DNA of 64,000 nt from Phyllobacterium endophyticum (GTDB lineage Bacteria; Pseudomonadota; Alphaproteobacteria; Rhizobiales; Rhizobiaceae). Positions 63,211-64,000 of the stretch are shown piece by piece (within the stretch, counting starts at the first letter, position 1; each line of letters begins with the position of its first letter). The position numbers and the translations under genes were made by a program. Below the pieces are notes generated by a model. It did no database searches, had not been told where the DNA came from, and saw only the letters and a list, made by a program, of their open reading frames with translations. The stretch is taken from assembly GCF_003010935.1 (NCBI RefSeq), contig NZ_PGGN01000008.1, forward strand, positions 1-64,000, read 5' to 3'.

Positions 63211-63326
63211 GTCTCACTTTTACAGACAAGAATCTCGATTTTAAAGGCAAAATATCATGTTTAATGGCAAAGCATCGCCATTGATTTTGTTGAGAAGCTC
63301 ATCTCACCTTTAATGGCAAAGCGACA
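63211..63326 (-). repeat. transposon right end with four transposase-site-like repeats
   Basis: Four direct copies of a motif of the shape TCTC..TTTAA.GGCAAA lie at 63211-63232, 63232-63256, 63252-63276 and 63301-63326. The GGCAA cores are 21, 20 and 49 bases apart; the 49-base step mirrors the 51-base step at the left end. The outermost copy forms the terminal inverted repeat. Spacing of about two helical turns suggests that transposase molecules line up on one face of the DNA, as in Tn7-like right ends. Confidence 0.75.
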
Positions 63327-63690
63327 CATGGCTATTTCTCTTTCTAAAGACGTAGGTTGTCTTTTCGTGTTCTACAAATTTTAGGTATTCACTACCACAA
63401 GGTAAATGTACCGACTGCCACTTATGTTCGATTACTTCGATCAGAACCACAAGCTGCAAATCACTAACGCATTTTCGCGAACGCGATTAAGTTGTGGGCA
63501 AAATGAATCGGGCAACACTATTGCACAAACTGTCAAATGCAACTTCAAACGCGCCGTCTCGAGCGCTACATCAATGATCTTTGCGTGCTGGACGCAACAA
63601 AGGGCTTTCCCTACCCTATCCGATTATGAGTTAGCTCCAGCGGCATTTGGGACAAAACACTTCAATAAGCTTGCACTGGTGGTCGATGCG
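63327..63690. other. right flank of the transposon, nothing recognised
   Basis: About 360 bases of lower-GC sequence. It does not continue the AbrB gene that was interrupted on the left. The open frames here are short and overlapping; one tiny piece (MQLQTRRLERYINDLCVLDA at about 63537) looks protein-like but is only 30 codons. No gene is assigned. Confidence 0.4.
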
Positions 63691-64000
63691 TTAACTTTTA
63701 GCCGCACGCAAATCCTTAACTTTAACGTTTACGAGGTTGTCACCGGCTAGGCATGGTTCGATACCGGTTTGAAACTGATAGTGAGCCCGCTCTACTTTCC
63801 CCACCATTTTTTCAGTTAGTCCGAGGACTTTGGCATCAAGTTCTCGATCGAGAATGACATATTCTACGGATAGGTCGAGCGGAACCAATTTTGCATTCGT
63901 CACGCGTTCGTGTAGCTGCAGATGAGCCGCATCAATTACGACATCGGAACCTGTTTCAAGAATTTTTGTAGCCTGCGCTCTTGCTGAGCGAAACACTGAA
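63691..64000 (-). CDS. C-terminal part of a P-loop kinase-like protein
   Basis: The frame runs off the right edge, so only about 100 C-terminal residues are seen. ARAQATKILETGSDVVIDAAHLQLHERV, then VPLDLSVEYVILDRELDAKV, resembles the middle of AAA/polynucleotide-kinase-like or zeta-toxin-like ATPases, where DAAHL follows the helix after Walker A and YVILDR carries the phosphate-binding Arg. The Walker A part would lie beyond position 64000. The substrate (nucleic acid, small molecule) cannot be told. Confidence 0.55.
   Translation of the reverse strand, partial: SVFRSARAQATKILETGSDVVIDAAHLQLHERVTNAKLVPLDLSVEYVILDRELDAKVLGLTEKMVGKVERAHYQFQTGIEPCLAGDNLVNVKVKDLRAAKS

Larger units (their letters stand above)
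59791..63326. mobile_element. compact TniA-TniB-TniQ transposon (Tn7/Tn5053-like)
   Basis: A 3.5-kb element. Its ends are inverted: the left end starts TGTCGCTTTG (59791) and the right end finishes with the complement, CAAAGCGACA (63326); 20 of the outer 26 bases agree. Between them are only tniQ, tniB and tniA, all on the minus strand; there is no resolvase, recognisable cargo or target-selector. Internal copies of the terminal motif lie at both ends, as expected for transposase-binding sites. The 5 bases outside each end differ (CCTGA, CATGG), so no target duplication is seen. Confidence 0.85.

Noticed and set aside
63211-63326. Repeats next to the transposase gene as a CRISPR array
   Set aside because: The four copies are spaced 20, 21 and 49 bases with no constant spacer length, they match the inverted repeat at the other end of the element, and no cas gene is present.
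59791-63326. CRISPR-associated transposon
   Set aside because: There is no Cas12k or Cascade gene and no array; TniQ alone is common to Tn5053-like elements.
1-64000. tRNA genes or an integrated phage
   Set aside because: I saw no cloverleaf-like or CCA-ended sequence, no integrase, and no phage structural genes.

Overview
The window looks like accessory chromosome or plasmid DNA of an alphaproteobacterium, most likely of the order Hyphomicrobiales (Rhizobium, Agrobacterium or Brucella/Ochrobactrum relatives). This is inferred from moderately high GC content, Shine-Dalgarno-led genes, many LysR regulators, HAAT-type (Liv) and TTT-type (Tct) uptake systems, and the general gene repertoire. 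I saw no tRNA, rRNA, CRISPR array or core housekeeping operon.

Region 1 (1 to about 27 kb) is a loose patchwork of small oxidoreductase, hydrolase and stress-type genes: cupin, alpha/beta hydrolases, a luciferase-like monooxygenase, pirin, an isochorismatase-like hydrolase, NmrA, aldehyde dehydrogenase, short-chain dehydrogenases, RidA and three NTF2-like proteins. Each is close to its own regulator (three LysR, one HxlR, one TetR). The patchwork is full of wreckage: DJ-1/PfpI, ABM, a 5'-truncated hydrolase, the tail of an MFS_3 exporter, a nitrilase that lost its cysteine, an oxidase remnant, a quinone-oxidoreductase head and a GMC-oxidoreductase tail. It reads as a region of repeated insertion and decay. 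The clearest regulatory site is a TetR-type palindrome between the -35 and -10 boxes of the promoter at 22425-22452.

Region 2 (27.3-39.9 kb) is one intact plus-strand catabolic operon: SDR, split transketolase (two subunits), zinc alcohol dehydrogenase, a complete branched-chain-type ABC importer (Tat-exported binding protein, LivH, a LivM-LivG fusion, LivF) and an SMP-30 lactonase. It ends with an unusual regulatory pair. One member is a LacI-like sugar-binding domain with no DNA-binding head. It overlaps by ATGA a GAF-domain regulator with a PucR-type C-terminal HTH. A hairpin separates the binding-protein gene from the permease genes, and a large inverted repeat sits upstream of the operon. 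The likely job is import and oxidation/cleavage of an unidentified sugar, polyol or sugar acid.

Region 3 (40.5-58.7 kb) is a minus-strand cluster for a tri- or polycarboxylate. It encodes a TcuA-like FAD dehydrogenase, a 3-hydroxyisobutyrate-dehydrogenase-like enzyme, HpaI and RraA aldolases, aldehyde dehydrogenase, TctB, TctA, a PrpF isomerase with an in-frame stop at codon 23, a CysB-like LysR regulator, TctC, a two-subunit ThDP decarboxylase, a CapA-like protein, an MmgE/PrpD protein, an aconitase and a carboxymuconolactone-decarboxylase-family protein. The combination joins tricarballylate-type and 4-oxalomesaconate-type chemistry, and I do not recognise it as a described pathway. A duplicated palindromic element lies upstream of it.

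Region 4 (58.9-64 kb) holds an aldehyde-dehydrogenase relic and an AbrB-family membrane gene cut off by a compact TniA-TniB-TniQ transposon (59791-63326). Both ends of the element and arrays of transposase-site-like repeats are readable. The window closes inside a partial P-loop kinase-like gene.
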